Source: Methylococcales bacterium
Lineage (GTDB): Bacteria > Pseudomonadota > Gammaproteobacteria > Methylococcales > Methylomonadaceae
Assembly: GCA_026399075.1 (NCBI GenBank)
Contig: JAPLRR010000076.1
Span: 53,885 to 117,884, forward strand
DNA: 64,000 nucleotides
Direction: 5' to 3'
Numbering within the stretch: the stretch's first letter is position 1; each line of letters opens with the position of its first letter. The translations under genes and the position numbers were made by a program. Below, piece by piece: positions 18,616-28,048 of the stretch. The notes under the pieces are model-generated. The model did not search any database, was not told the origin of the DNA, and saw only the letters and a program-made list of their open reading frames with translations.

Positions 18616-19770
18616 TTAATCCTCGTTGTGTTTAAAAAATAAGGTGACGTTATTAATTTTTTTTACTTTTATCCGCATCATCTTGCAGCGTTTTTTTAAG
18701 GTGGCCAAAACTTGCGGTTGGGTGCTGAGGGCAAAGGGTAAAATAACTTCGACTTCGATTTGGCCATTTAAATAATGGATCCTGAAATCTTCTATGGACG
18801 CTTTAAATTCGGCCATGTATTTGTCCAATATTACTTGCACATTACGGCGGGTCAGCGGTTTGCTGGGTTCAAACAAGGCTTCATCGTCTTCGGGGTCTAT
18901 ATGCACCAGTACATCCATAACATCGTCAAAGCGGTTGATCAGCTCGTCCCTGACCGTGTCGCCTATGCTGTGGCCTTCTGAAACGGTGATGCGGGGGTCA
19001 ACCACGATGTGGGCATCAATCAGCGCGTCTTCGCCCATTTGCCGGGTGCGTAGCAAGTGTATGCCCTCGACACCGTCTATGGTCATGATGGTGGTGCGGA
19101 TTTCTGCGACCAGTCTGGGTGGCAAGGAGGTGTCCACCAGTTCCTTGATGCTTTCAAGCACGAGGTTCAGGCCAATTTTGGCAACCATTAAAGCCACTAC
19201 GATGGCGGCAATGGCATCAGCCAAGGGATAACCCAGCATGACCGCACCGATACCGAACAACACCACAATCGAGGTAATGGCGTCGCTACGTTGATGCCAG
19301 GCATTGGCCATCAATAATTTGGAACGGGTGAGTCGGGCGATACGTTTCGTGTAATGGTATAGCCACTCATTCACTAAAATGGATACAGCGGCAATGCCTA
19401 AGCTGACTGAATTGGGCACAGGCAACAGCTCAGGATGGGCCATGCGGTTCATCACCGACCAAGCAATGGCACCGCCAATGCCGATTAAGCTGACACCAAG
19501 GATCACCGTTGCAATGGTTTCAAAGCGCCTATGGCCATAAGGGTGTTCATAATCGGCTTCCCGGCTTCCCAATCTGACTGCGATAATAACCAGTAAGTCG
19601 CTCAATAAATCCGATAAGGAATGGATGCCGTCGGCGATCAATGCCGCCGATTGGCCTAAAATCCCAAAACCGATTTTGATGAGGGTCTGAAAAATATTAA
19701 CCGCAGCGCCCACATAGCTGGCCTTGGCCTTCAGTTTACCTATTTTTGCCGTGCTTAGGGCTTCAGCCAT
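18616..19770 (-). CDS. Cation diffusion facilitator (FieF-like metal exporter)
   Basis: A 384-residue CDF transporter exchanging divalent metal for protons across the inner membrane. Six membrane helices are visible, with the metal-site residues in ALIADGIHSLSDLLSDLL (helix 2, near 45) and AWHQRSDAITSIVVL (helix 5, HxxxD, near 158). The cytoplasmic ferredoxin-like domain follows (about 210-290). About 80 residues more than FieF are added at the C-terminus (NVQVILDKYMAEFKASIED onward) and form a second small basic domain. Its start codon overlaps the tusA stop by 1 base (TAATG). Confidence 0.92.
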   Translation of the reverse strand: MAEALSTAKIGKLKAKASYVGAAVNIFQTLIKIGFGILGQSAALIADGIHSLSDLLSDLLVIIAVRLGSREADYEHPYGHRRFETIATVILGVSLIGIGGAIAWSVMNRMAHPELLPVPNSVSLGIAAVSILVNEWLYHYTKRIARLTRSKLLMANAWHQRSDAITSIVVLFGIGAVMLGYPLADAIAAIVVALMVAKIGLNLVLESIKELVDTSLPPRLVAEIRTTIMTIDGVEGIHLLRTRQMGEDALIDAHIVVDPRITVSEGHSIGDTVRDELINRFDDVMDVLVHIDPEDDEALFEPSKPLTRRNVQVILDKYMAEFKASIEDFRIHYLNGQIEVEVILPFALSTQPQVLATLKKRCKMMRIKVKKINNVTLFFKHNED

Positions 19771-19997
19771 TACGCACCCACTTCCAAGGTAATAAAATAT
19801 TCATGGTCACAAGTGCTGGTTGATAGCACTTTATGGCCATTTATACGGCACCACGCAGGAATATCCTGCATGACCCCTGGGTCAGTGCAGATAACTTCCA
19901 ATTGGTCGCCTGCCTGTAGTTGTTTGACTTTATCCTGGGTGCGGATAACTGGCAGTGGGCACAGCAAACGGCGGGCATTGAGGGTTTCTTTTTTCAT
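19770..19997 (-). CDS. tusA: TusA-type sulfur carrier protein
   Basis: A sulfurtransferase of 75 residues starting at ATG 19995-19997 (MKKETLNARRLLCPLPVIRT). The CPLP motif near residue 13 carries the persulfide Cys of the TusA family, and the pattern GDQLEVICTDPG is the conserved second strand. An upstream Met would add 18 unusual residues. TusA passes sulfur from IscS to enzymes such as TusBCD/MnmA, or to molybdenum cofactor. The gene upstream encodes a PP-loop ATPase with a CxxC motif, a plausible sulfur acceptor enzyme. Confidence 0.93.
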   Translation of the reverse strand: MKKETLNARRLLCPLPVIRTQDKVKQLQAGDQLEVICTDPGVMQDIPAWCRINGHKVLSTSTCDHEYFITLEVGA

Positions 19998-20150
19998 GTG
20001 CGGGCTTCTGTTAGGTAAGATCACGGTTTTTTGTAAGTGGCTAAGCGTCATAAACCCGAGGCTTAACCGTTCACCATGAACGAGTTGACTTTGCTAAAGA
20101 TCAAAAAACTTTTGTTTAGTTACCCATTGAAGCTAGATCAGCTTTAGCGA

Positions 20151-21194
20151 TCAAATATACCAAGCGTCGGGCAGCTCTTCTTTTTTTAAGGGGCTAACCT
20201 GTAGCAGCCGTTCTGAACCGTCTTGCATCATGATGGCGATGTCAACCTGTTCGGCATCCCGCCCTTGGCCAAAACGGGCGGTAATTTGTGCGGCCAAATA
20301 CAAGTCCTCTGCTGAGGGTGTACCGTCCAGCAGAACTAAAGGCCCTTGATGGCTGGCAGAGGATAGGCTGATAAACTCTTTTTGGTAACCTTGTAAAAAC
20401 CGCCCTTCGCCTTCTTCCCGAGCCACGATGAGTTTGAAGTTGGGGCGTGGGCGTATATGCCGCCCGACTTTCAACAGCATGACATCGTCCAGTTCGTAAT
20501 CTTTATGGCCGTGGGCCTGCCACAAATCAACCAATTTTGCAGAATAGCTTTTGTCGGTCAAAAAGCAGCAGCCCCCAGCGGGTTGGGCATAATCTTCAAA
20601 GCCAAAGGCTTCAGCCATGGCCATTTGGGGTTTGCGCGAGCGTCCGGTGATGTCATGCAGTTTTTCCCGATCAACCCAGCCTTCAAGCTCAGGTAAGGTG
20701 GCAGGCAAGTTTTTTGCGCATAAAGGGCGCAATAATAAATCATCAGCCCCCGATTGTTTGGCCACAATGGGCATTTTCGATTTGCTTTGTGACATGGGCC
20801 GTTGGCCGATGACTTCGCCGGTGATAATAAAATCAAAATTGTTTTCGCTGATCCACTGCTTGGCTTTATTCACCATAAAAATCTTGCAATCCAGGCAAGG
20901 GTTCAGGTTTTGCCCATAGCCGTGTTTGGGGTTGATCAGCACGTTTTTATATTCTTCGATGACATCGACAATGTGCAGCTTTATCCCCAGTTGTTCGGCA
21001 ACCCATAAAGCGTTATTGCGTTTGGGCTTGGCTTTGTCCTTTTCGCGTATGGCATGGGTATGGCCTTCCACACAAAATCCGGTAAAAAAATTGATGCCCT
21101 CAACGTGAACGCCTTGTTCCATCACTGTTTTTGCCGCCAGCATTGAATCTAGGCCCCCAGAAATCAACGCCACTGCCTTTCTATGTGTGTTCAT
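20151..21194 (-). CDS. PP-loop ATPase, MnmA/ThiI-like tRNA-thiolation family
   Basis: A protein of 347 residues starting at ATG 21192-21194 (MNTHRKAVALISGGLDSML). SGGLDSMLAAK is the PP-loop that adenylates a base. NPCLDCKIFM near residue 100 supplies a CxxC pair like those of thiolation enzymes, and AGGCCFLTDKSYS near 210 gives two more Cys. The family is often annotated tRNA (5-methylaminomethyl-2-thiouridylate)-methyltransferase or DUF814-like; true activity is not known to me. MnmA itself is at 6706, so this is a second enzyme. It is followed after 153 bases by tusA on the same strand, which points to sulfur chemistry. Confidence 0.75.
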   Translation of the reverse strand: MNTHRKAVALISGGLDSMLAAKTVMEQGVHVEGINFFTGFCVEGHTHAIREKDKAKPKRNNALWVAEQLGIKLHIVDVIEEYKNVLINPKHGYGQNLNPCLDCKIFMVNKAKQWISENNFDFIITGEVIGQRPMSQSKSKMPIVAKQSGADDLLLRPLCAKNLPATLPELEGWVDREKLHDITGRSRKPQMAMAEAFGFEDYAQPAGGCCFLTDKSYSAKLVDLWQAHGHKDYELDDVMLLKVGRHIRPRPNFKLIVAREEGEGRFLQGYQKEFISLSSASHQGPLVLLDGTPSAEDLYLAAQITARFGQGRDAEQVDIAIMMQDGSERLLQVSPLKKEELPDAWYI

Positions 21195-21313
21195 AACTCT
21201 CTTACAACTAAAAAATTGCCCTATTATACGCATTTATTTTCCAATCGGGCTTCAACTTATCGGACTTATCACCTAAACTTAGTATCTATCACCTGCCAAA
21301 ATAAAAATCAGCT

Positions 21314-22480
21314 ATGGAATTTAAAGACTATTTAAAAATTCTCGTCCAAAATGATGGTTCTGACCTTTATTTGACGGTACATGCGCCCCCAGCGGCAAAA
21401 TTCCAAGGCCAGCTTAGGTCGTTGGAGAGCGCTAACCTGACCAAAGACCAATTAAAACAGTATGCCCATGATTTAATGGATGAGGAACAAAAGAAGGCGT
21501 TTGAGAAGTTGCCTGAATTGAACCTTGCCATTTCAGAGCCTGGCGTGGGTCGGTTCCGGGCCAATATTTTTAAGCAACGGGGTAGTTTTGCCTTAGTTAT
21601 CCGCAATATCAAGGTTGTCATCCCCAGTTTGGAATCACTCGGTTTGCCGGATGTTTTGAAAGAAATCATTATGGCCAAACGGGGGCTGATTTTGTTTATC
21701 GGCGGCACTGGTTCGGGTAAATCAACATCATTGGCTTCGCTGATTGATTACCGCAATTCAAACACATCAGGGCATATCATCACCATTGAAGACCCCATCG
21801 AGTTTATCCACCCACACAAAAAGTCACTGGTAAACCAACGTGAAGTAGGGGTTGACACCTTAAGTTATGAAGACGCGTTAAAAAATACCCTACGCCAAGC
21901 ACCAGACGTGATTTTAATCGGTGAAATCCGTAGCCAGGACACCATGGAACATGCCTTGGCCTTTGCAGAAACCGGCCATTTATGCCTGTCCACGTTACAC
22001 GCCAACAACTCCAACCAGGCGCTGGATCGGATCATCAACTTTTTTCCAGAAGAGCGCCGTAACCAATTATTGCTGGATTTGTCACTGAACCTCAAAGCCT
22101 TTGTTTCACAGCGCTTAGTCCCGACCATCAAAGGCAAGCGCACGGCGGCCATAGAAATTTTATTGGGGACACAACTGGTGCGTGACCTGATCCATAAGGG
22201 CGATGTCGAAGGTCTTAAAGAGGTTATGGAAAAATCAGAGAATGTTGGTATGCAGACCTTTGATAGCCATTTATTGAGGCTTTATAAAGAAGGAACCATT
22301 TCCATGGAAGAAGCCTTGCAAAACTCGGATTCCCCGATTAACCTCAAAATAAAAATTAACCTCAGTACGGGTTTGGGGAGTGCGGGGGAGGGAGACGGCA
22401 AGCCCAAGAGTTTTTTAAGTGGGGAGTTGGCGTTGGAAGAAATCCATAAGGAAGATGAAGAGGACGGCGAAAGCCAATAA
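21314..22480 (+). CDS. pilU: PilU, type IV pilus retraction ATPase
   Basis: A 388-residue secretion ATPase of the PilT/PilU group. It carries Walker A GGTGSGKSTS near 134, the Asp box TIEDPIEFIHPHKKS near 155, Walker B with GEIRSQDTMEHAL, and the His box AETGHLCLSTLHANN. The C-terminus is extended and acidic (HKEDEEDGESQ), which distinguishes PilU from PilT. It works with PilT in pilus retraction for twitching motility and DNA uptake. It is transcribed divergently from the PP-loop gene. Confidence 0.93.
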   Translation: MEFKDYLKILVQNDGSDLYLTVHAPPAAKFQGQLRSLESANLTKDQLKQYAHDLMDEEQKKAFEKLPELNLAISEPGVGRFRANIFKQRGSFALVIRNIKVVIPSLESLGLPDVLKEIIMAKRGLILFIGGTGSGKSTSLASLIDYRNSNTSGHIITIEDPIEFIHPHKKSLVNQREVGVDTLSYEDALKNTLRQAPDVILIGEIRSQDTMEHALAFAETGHLCLSTLHANNSNQALDRIINFFPEERRNQLLLDLSLNLKAFVSQRLVPTIKGKRTAAIEILLGTQLVRDLIHKGDVEGLKEVMEKSENVGMQTFDSHLLRLYKEGTISMEEALQNSDSPINLKIKINLSTGLGSAGEGDGKPKSFLSGELALEEIHKEDEEDGESQ

Positions 22481-22493
22481 CGGGGCGATGTCC

Positions 22494-22525
22494 GCCATCA
22501 TTCCGGAGCTTGCCGGAATGATGGC
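22494..22525. terminator. Perfect hairpin downstream of pilU
   Basis: GCCATCATTCCGG and its reverse complement form a 13-base stem with a 6-base loop (agcttg), starting 14 bases after the pilU stop. There is no U-run, so it may be a REP-like repeat that also stabilises the pilU mRNA end rather than a strict intrinsic terminator. Confidence 0.55.
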
Positions 22526-22617
22526 AAGCCAAAACCAAACGAAAATCGGCTTGGATTGACCCTAACCCTACAACGACCCCAATTTTAAGCTATAATTAGG
22601 CACTTTTTTACTGCCCA

Positions 22618-23535
22618 ATGTGTAGCACCGTGTCTAGCCAAACTAACGATTTCTCAACTTTTCAGGGACTCATCCTCGCCCTGCAACATTATTGGTCAGC
22701 GCAAGGCTGTATTCTGTTGCAGCCCTTAGACCAAGAAGTGGGCGCAGGGACTTTCCACCCCGCCACCTTTTTACGCGCCATTGGCCCAGAGCCTTGGAAT
22801 GCCGCGTATGTCCAGCCTTCACGCCGCCCTACCGATGGCCGTTTTGGCGAAAACCCCAACCGTTTGCAACATTACTACCAATTTCAAGTGGTGTTAAAAC
22901 CCTCGCCCGCCAATTTCCAAGAGCTGTATTTGGGGTCTTTGCGCTATTTGGGCTTGGATTTGTTGGAGCATGACATCCGTTTTGTCGAAGATAACTGGGA
23001 ATCGCCGACTTTAGGCGCATGGGGTTTAGGCTGGGAAGTCTGGCTAAACGGCATGGAAGTGACCCAATTCACTTATTTCCAACAAGTCGGCGGTTTGGAA
23101 TGCCGACCTGTCACCGGCGAAATCACTTATGGTTTAGAGCGCATCGCCATGTATTTGCAAGGCGTGAATAGCGTCTATGATTTGGTGTGGACTAAAGGCC
23201 CGTTTGGCACTGTCACTTACGGTGATGTGTTCCACCAAAACGAAGTGGAAATGTCCGCCTACAATTTTGACCACGCCAATGTTGAGTTTTTGTTCCATTG
23301 TTTTGACACCTATGAACAAGAATGCACCAAGCTGATCGACCTTAACCTGCCATTACCCGCTTATGAAATGGTGCTAAAAGCCTCGCACACCTTCAATCTG
23401 CTGGATGCCCGCCACGCCATTTCGGTGACCGAACGCCAGCGTTATATATTGCGCGTGCGCACTTTGTCGCGTGCGGTGGCTGAGGCGTATTACGCGCGGC
23501 GGGAGTCGTTGGGCTTTCCGATGTGTCAGGAATAA
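22618..23535 (+). CDS. glyQ: Glycyl-tRNA synthetase alpha chain
   Basis: GlyQ carries the class II catalytic core of the alpha2beta2 glycyl-tRNA synthetase. The 305-residue protein shows [17 protein letters not shown] near its start, [20 protein letters not shown] (motif 2 region) and [19 protein letters not shown] (motif 3 region), all as in E. coli. Start ATG 22618 adds a few residues ([11 protein letters not shown]) before the conserved FSTFQGL; GTG 22630 is the alternative. Its partner glyS would normally follow directly, but here an ATPase gene starts 4 bases after the stop. Confidence 0.97.
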   Translation: MCSTVSSQTNDFSTFQGLILALQHYWSAQGCILLQPLDQEVGAGTFHPATFLRAIGPEPWNAAYVQPSRRPTDGRFGENPNRLQHYYQFQVVLKPSPANFQELYLGSLRYLGLDLLEHDIRFVEDNWESPTLGAWGLGWEVWLNGMEVTQFTYFQQVGGLECRPVTGEITYGLERIAMYLQGVNSVYDLVWTKGPFGTVTYGDVFHQNEVEMSAYNFDHANVEFLFHCFDTYEQECTKLIDLNLPLPAYEMVLKASHTFNLLDARHAISVTERQRYILRVRTLSRAVAEAYYARRESLGFPMCQE

Positions 23536-23539
23536 ACGG

Positions 23540-24637
23540 ATGTTAAAAAGACTGTATGTCCATAATTACAAATGCTTAGTTAATTTTGAAATTAACTTTG
23601 ATCAGGATATTAGTCTATTTTTGGGGGCGAATGGGTCGGGGAAGTCTACGGTTTTTGAGGTTTTGGCGAAGTTAAAACGGGTAATTCTCGATGAAGAAAA
23701 GATTGTAAGCATTTTTGACTACAGTGATACGCCTCGTTGGCTAAACGAAAAATCTGATATACGTTTTGAGTTTGATATCGATGTCAATAGTGTTATTTAT
23801 AAATACTCACTAGTAATAGGATTTAGTGATACATCTTCTGAATCTATGGTTAAAGAAGAACATTTATTTTGTGATAATAAAGCTATCATTGAATCAAAAA
23901 ATGGAGTTTCAGTTTTTTTTGATGACATTCGTGGTGATCTAAAATCTCCAATAGGCCCAATTCGTTCTAGCATCAGTCGTCATGGTGGTGTTAGCGCAGA
24001 TGACTTTTTAAAACATCTTAATGAATTGTTTATAGCTCGAATTAACCCTTATGAAATGGTTTCTACTATAAGTAAAACTAACGGGGGGATAAAAACAGAC
24101 TTTTCAAACTATGCCGAATGGTTTGCGCATCTTAATGAAAAGAACAGGCGGGGCATATCTGTATTTGAAAATGCAATGCGCGATATTCTGCCAGGCTTCG
24201 ATTATTTTAAGATTGAACGGGCAGGTCAAGCCAAGGTATTGCAAGTTGACTTTCAAGATAAAGCCAATAATAAAAATATTGTCAGTTATTATTTTAATGA
24301 ACTCTCTGAAGGTCAAAAAGCACTAATTTCTTTGTACGCCTTAGTTTATTGTACGCCGGATAATTCGATCATTTGTATCGACGAACCGGAAAATTTTTTA
24401 GCTTTGCCTGAGATTCAGCCTTGGTTCGATACACTTTACGACCAATGCGCAGAAAGAGGTTTGCAAGCTTTGCTAATTTCCCATCATCCTAAACTTATTA
24501 ATTTGTTAGCCAATGATTCAGGTTATTGGTTTAGTCGGGAAAATAATTTAACTAGAATACAGAAAATTAGTGCAGAAAATGAAAGTGGGCTTTCAGTCGC
24601 TGAGTTAGTGGAGTTGGGTTGGATTTATGACGAGTAA
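23540..24637 (+). CDS. SMC/ABC-type AAA ATPase inserted after glyQ
   Basis: A 365-residue ATPase starting at ATG 23540 (MLKRLYVHNYKCLVNFEINF); the longer open frame overlaps glyQ and is not needed. Walker A is GANGSGKST near 32, the signature motif LSEGQKALISLYAL near 276, Walker B SIICIDEPENFLALPE near 297, and the switch region LISHHPK near 328. It ends 11 bases inside the next gene, which codes for a TOPRIM-like protein. The codons are markedly AT-richer than in glyQ and glyS, a sign of transfer. The family resembles ATPases of OLD, Gabija, AbiL and PARIS systems, but I cannot place it in one of them. Confidence 0.82.
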   Translation: MLKRLYVHNYKCLVNFEINFDQDISLFLGANGSGKSTVFEVLAKLKRVILDEEKIVSIFDYSDTPRWLNEKSDIRFEFDIDVNSVIYKYSLVIGFSDTSSESMVKEEHLFCDNKAIIESKNGVSVFFDDIRGDLKSPIGPIRSSISRHGGVSADDFLKHLNELFIARINPYEMVSTISKTNGGIKTDFSNYAEWFAHLNEKNRRGISVFENAMRDILPGFDYFKIERAGQAKVLQVDFQDKANNKNIVSYYFNELSEGQKALISLYALVYCTPDNSIICIDEPENFLALPEIQPWFDTLYDQCAERGLQALLISHHPKLINLLANDSGYWFSRENNLTRIQKISAENESGLSVAELVELGWIYDE

Positions 24638-25157
24638 ACGCCCACAAATCTATATTTTGTGTGAAGATAAAAATCACTATTACTTTGCCAGAAAATATTT
24701 TGAATTGTTAGGCATTGAAAACATACTAGGTAAATATAATCCTAAAGGCGAAGGTTCTGGTGCTGATTTTGTCACTAAAAGTTACGAAAAAAGATTTAAA
24801 GCCTTTCGCTATAAAGCGGGTAGTTTCTTAGTCGTCATTATTGATGACGACACCAGAGACCGTATCCAAGATTTATACAACATCTACAAGCCATCAAAAA
24901 ATGAGAATATCTTAATTTTTTCACCTAAACGCAATATCGAATCTTGGTTTCATTTTATTGAGACTGGCGATATGGGTGTAGAAACGCATAAAGATGAAAA
25001 GGGTAAGCTTATGGATTACAAATCCAAATACAAATCTTACAAACCTACAGAATTCGCCAAAAAGCTAAAAGAAGACATTTGCCAAAAAAGCTTGCCTGAA
25101 CACGCCCCATCATCGCTACATCATGCTTGTAACGAATTGAAGCGCTTGAATAATTAA
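24627..25157 (+). CDS. TOPRIM/RloB-like putative nuclease partner
   Basis: A 176-residue protein overlapping the ATPase gene by 11 bases. It opens with QIYILCEDKNHYYFARKYFE, where Glu and Asp sit at the first TOPRIM strand. VVIIDDDTRDR near 72 gives the Asp-rich second motif, and SPKRNIESWFHFIE near 98 matches the IExW stretch common in DUF4276/RloB/AbiL-type TOPRIM proteins. These motifs coordinate metal for nucleic-acid cleavage in related proteins. Paired with the upstream ATPase it would form a two-gene ATPase-nuclease module. The exact family is uncertain and activity is inferred. Confidence 0.65.
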   Translation: MTSKRPQIYILCEDKNHYYFARKYFELLGIENILGKYNPKGEGSGADFVTKSYEKRFKAFRYKAGSFLVVIIDDDTRDRIQDLYNIYKPSKNENILIFSPKRNIESWFHFIETGDMGVETHKDEKGKLMDYKSKYKSYKPTEFAKKLKEDICQKSLPEHAPSSLHHACNELKRLNN

Positions 25158-25410
25158 TATGATTAATTTTAAATATTCATCATTAACTTAACTCATGGCC
25201 ATAACTATAGCTAAGTCGTCCGAAACTGCCGCTTGACGAGTTGGTGGCTTTAAGTCGCGACCTTAACGGAAAGTCACCGTTTTGGATGCTATTTTGATGG
25301 CAATGTTGAGGAAGTAGCATATAAATTAAATGGACAGCGTATTTAAGAGCATCATAATGCCGACATCAACAACTTACAAAACCTGTAATTAAACAAACAA
25401 AGGTCGCCCC
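25158..25410. other. Spacer before glyS, possible gene remnant
   Basis: A 253-base gap separates the inserted pair from glyS. Two short open stretches look coding-like: DELVALSRDLNGKSPFW (about 25235-25285) and, in a different frame, YFDGNVEEVAYKLNGQRI followed by a stop (about 25292-25348). They may be the end of a decayed gene from the insertion. The remaining AT-rich part must carry the glyS ribosome site (AAGG at 25400-25403). I see no terminator. Confidence 0.35.
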
Positions 25411-27477
25411 GTGTCAGAACAACATTTACTCTTTGAATTAGGCTCAGAAGAATTGCCGCCTAAAACCTTATTAAAACTCAGCAACGCCTTATTAGCTAAT
25501 ATTAGCCTAGGGCTTAAAGAGGCCGATACCGCATTTACGGCGGGCAAAGCCTACGCCACGCCACGGCGTTTGGCGGTGTTTATTGAAAACTTGGCGACTG
25601 CGCAGCCTGATAAAACCGTCGAAAAACGTGGGCCAGCCATACAAGCGGCATTCGCGCCCGATGGTTCGCCCAGCAAAGCGGCCTTGGGGTTTGCGGACAG
25701 TTGTGGCACGACCTTTGATAAATTGGAGCGCATCAAAACTGACAAAGGCGAATGGCTCAGCTACACGCAAGCGATTAAGGGCCAAGCGACTAAAGACTTG
25801 ATACCCGACATTATCCGGCAAAGCATCGCCAATTTGCCGATAGCGAAACGGATGCGTTGGGGCAGTTTTACGACGGAATTTGTCCGGCCCGTACATTGGG
25901 CGGTGTTGCAATATGGCGATAGCGTTATCGATACCGAAATCTTAGGGCTAAAAACAGGGGCGACTACTTTGGGTCACCGTTTTCATGCGCCACAAGAAAT
26001 CACCTTGGGCAAACCCGAAGATTATGCCGAAACTTTGTATACCCAAGGCCGCGTGATTGCCGACATTGAACAACGCAAAGCCATCATCCGTGACTCGGCC
26101 CATGCCGCAGCCGCTAAAGTGGGTGGTATTGCCCATATTGAAGAAGATTTACTGGAAGAAATTGCCGCCTTAAATGAATGGCCGATGCCGATTACCGGTA
26201 CGTTTGACCCGCGTTTTCTGGCGTTGCCCGCCGAAGTGCTAATTACCACCATGCAAACTAACCAGAAATATTTTCCGGTTAAAAATGCAGAAGGTGGTTT
26301 GTTGGCTAATTTCATCACTTTTAGCAATATCGACAGCACCCGCCCTGAATCCATCCAGCACGGTAATGAGCGCGTGGTCACGCCGCGTTTGTCGGATGCG
26401 GAGTTTTTCTGGAAACAAGACCGTAAAAAATCGCTGGCAGAGCGCGTGGACAGTTTGGCGAATATCGTTTTCCAAGAAAAACTAGGTACGGTGGCGGAAA
26501 AATCCCAGCGCGTGATACAGTTGTCGGCTTATATTGCCGAACGCTTGAATGCCGATGTGGCCTTGGCAAAACGTGCGGCGTTATTGGCTAAAACCGATTT
26601 AATGACCGAAATGGTCGGTGAGTTCGGCAATCTGCAAGGTATTATGGGGCGTTATTATGCGTTGGCGGATAACGAAGCCGCTGACGTGGCTTGGGCTTTG
26701 GAAGAGCAATATTTCCCCAAACAATCAGGCAGTGCCACGGCTAGCCGTCCGACTGGGCAAGTGTTGGCGATTGCTGAAAAAATCGATACCTTGGCGGGTA
26801 TTTTTAGCGCCGGGCTGATCCCAACTGGCGATAAAGACCCTTATGCCTTAAGACGTGCCGCCTTAGGGATTTTACGCACCTTGATAGAAAACCAGCTCAC
26901 CTTGAACTTGCAAGAAACCGTTGCCTTTGCGCTGGGCTTGTTTACCCACAGTTTTGATGTGGCGAAAACCCAAGCTTTGGTGCTGGATTTTATTTCCGAC
27001 CGCTTGAAAGGCTATTGTTTGGATAAAGGTTATAGTGCAGATGAATTTGATGCGGTTTACACCGTCAAACCTGCCGATCCTTTCGATTTTATGCAACGTT
27101 TGGCGGCGGTTAAAGCGTTCCGCTTATTGCCGGAAGCAGAAAGCTTGGCGGCTGCAAACAAACGTATCCGCAACATCTTGAAAAAATCGCCTGAACCTGC
27201 CGCCGCTACCGTCGGCACTTTGGTGGAAGCTGCCGAACTGCAATTGCTGGCGAGTGCCGAAGCGTCGGGATTGGCGATTGCGCCTTTGTTGGCGGCACAT
27301 GATTATGCCGGAACGCTAGCGCGTTTGGCGGTGTTACGCGGGGATGTGGACCGCTTTTTTGATGACGTGATGGTGATGTGCGATGACTTGGACTTGCGCG
27401 CTAACCGCTTGGCATTGCTTAATCTATTGTCTGAGCAATTTTTGACCTGTGCGGATATTTCTAAGCTGCAATCCTAA
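25411..27477 (+). CDS. glyS: Glycyl-tRNA synthetase beta chain
   Basis: The 688-residue beta subunit recognises tRNA-Gly and edits or stabilises the alpha chain. It begins at GTG 25411 (MSEQHLLFELGSEELPPKTL), the standard start motif, and includes RMRWGSFTTEFVRPVHW near 147, MQTNQKYFPV near 277, and the HD-like FFWKQDRKKSL and LLAKTDLMTEMVGEFG blocks. Its C-terminal anticodon-binding domain ends FDDVMVMCDDLDLRANRL. It is split from glyQ by a 1.9-kb insertion, so it may depend on a local promoter or on read-through. Confidence 0.97.
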   Translation: MSEQHLLFELGSEELPPKTLLKLSNALLANISLGLKEADTAFTAGKAYATPRRLAVFIENLATAQPDKTVEKRGPAIQAAFAPDGSPSKAALGFADSCGTTFDKLERIKTDKGEWLSYTQAIKGQATKDLIPDIIRQSIANLPIAKRMRWGSFTTEFVRPVHWAVLQYGDSVIDTEILGLKTGATTLGHRFHAPQEITLGKPEDYAETLYTQGRVIADIEQRKAIIRDSAHAAAAKVGGIAHIEEDLLEEIAALNEWPMPITGTFDPRFLALPAEVLITTMQTNQKYFPVKNAEGGLLANFITFSNIDSTRPESIQHGNERVVTPRLSDAEFFWKQDRKKSLAERVDSLANIVFQEKLGTVAEKSQRVIQLSAYIAERLNADVALAKRAALLAKTDLMTEMVGEFGNLQGIMGRYYALADNEAADVAWALEEQYFPKQSGSATASRPTGQVLAIAEKIDTLAGIFSAGLIPTGDKDPYALRRAALGILRTLIENQLTLNLQETVAFALGLFTHSFDVAKTQALVLDFISDRLKGYCLDKGYSADEFDAVYTVKPADPFDFMQRLAAVKAFRLLPEAESLAAANKRIRNILKKSPEPAAATVGTLVEAAELQLLASAEASGLAIAPLLAAHDYAGTLARLAVLRGDVDRFFDDVMVMCDDLDLRANRLALLNLLSEQFLTCADISKLQS

Positions 27478-27503
27478 ATTACCCCTACTATAAAGAGAAC
27501 TTT

Positions 27504-27968
27504 ATGAAACATCTGCTAACTGGCTGTGCATTGCTTTTTGCGTTTATGCCACCAACGGTGCAAGCCGAAGAAATCGGTTGTGTCACAACAACCTGGAAGC
27601 TGATAGGCGCTAACCACAAGGTTTGCGTACAAGCGTATGATGACCCGAAAGTGAAAGGGGTGTCCTGCCACATTAGCCAAGCCCGAACTGGCGGCATTTC
27701 GGGTGCAATTGGGGTGGCTGAAGATCCGTCGCAGTTTTCCATCGCTTGCCGTCAGGTTGGGCCAATTGTCATTGATGGCAAACTTCCAAAAGAAGAAACC
27801 GCTTTTAGCGACGATACCTCGCTTTTTTTTAAAGAAACCAAAGTGACCCGTATGTATGATGCTAAGCGCAACACCTTGGTGTATGTTGCCATCAGCCGTA
27901 AACTGATTGAAGGCGCGCCAGGCAATAGCATTTCCACAGTACCGATTATGCCCTGGGCTGAAAAATAA
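27504..27968 (+). CDS. creA: CreA family exported protein
   Basis: A 154-residue protein with a signal peptide (1-21, ending VQAEE). The mature part shows the CreA pattern: EIGCVTTTWKLIGANHKVCVQAYDDPKVKGVSCHISQA, later AEDPSQFSIACRQVGPI and a C-terminal VYVAISRKLIEGAPGNSISTVPIMPW. CreA is a conserved periplasmic protein of unknown function. Its gene follows glyS by 26 bases and is probably its own unit, with an AGAGA site before ATG 27504. Confidence 0.9.
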   Translation: MKHLLTGCALLFAFMPPTVQAEEIGCVTTTWKLIGANHKVCVQAYDDPKVKGVSCHISQARTGGISGAIGVAEDPSQFSIACRQVGPIVIDGKLPKEETAFSDDTSLFFKETKVTRMYDAKRNTLVYVAISRKLIEGAPGNSISTVPIMPWAEK

Positions 27969-28048
27969 ATGCAGGTGGTTTTGGGGCAGGGCGCTATTGG
28001 CATAAGGCTACGCGGCAAACCGCAGTTAGTGTGGATTGGGGCTAAGCG

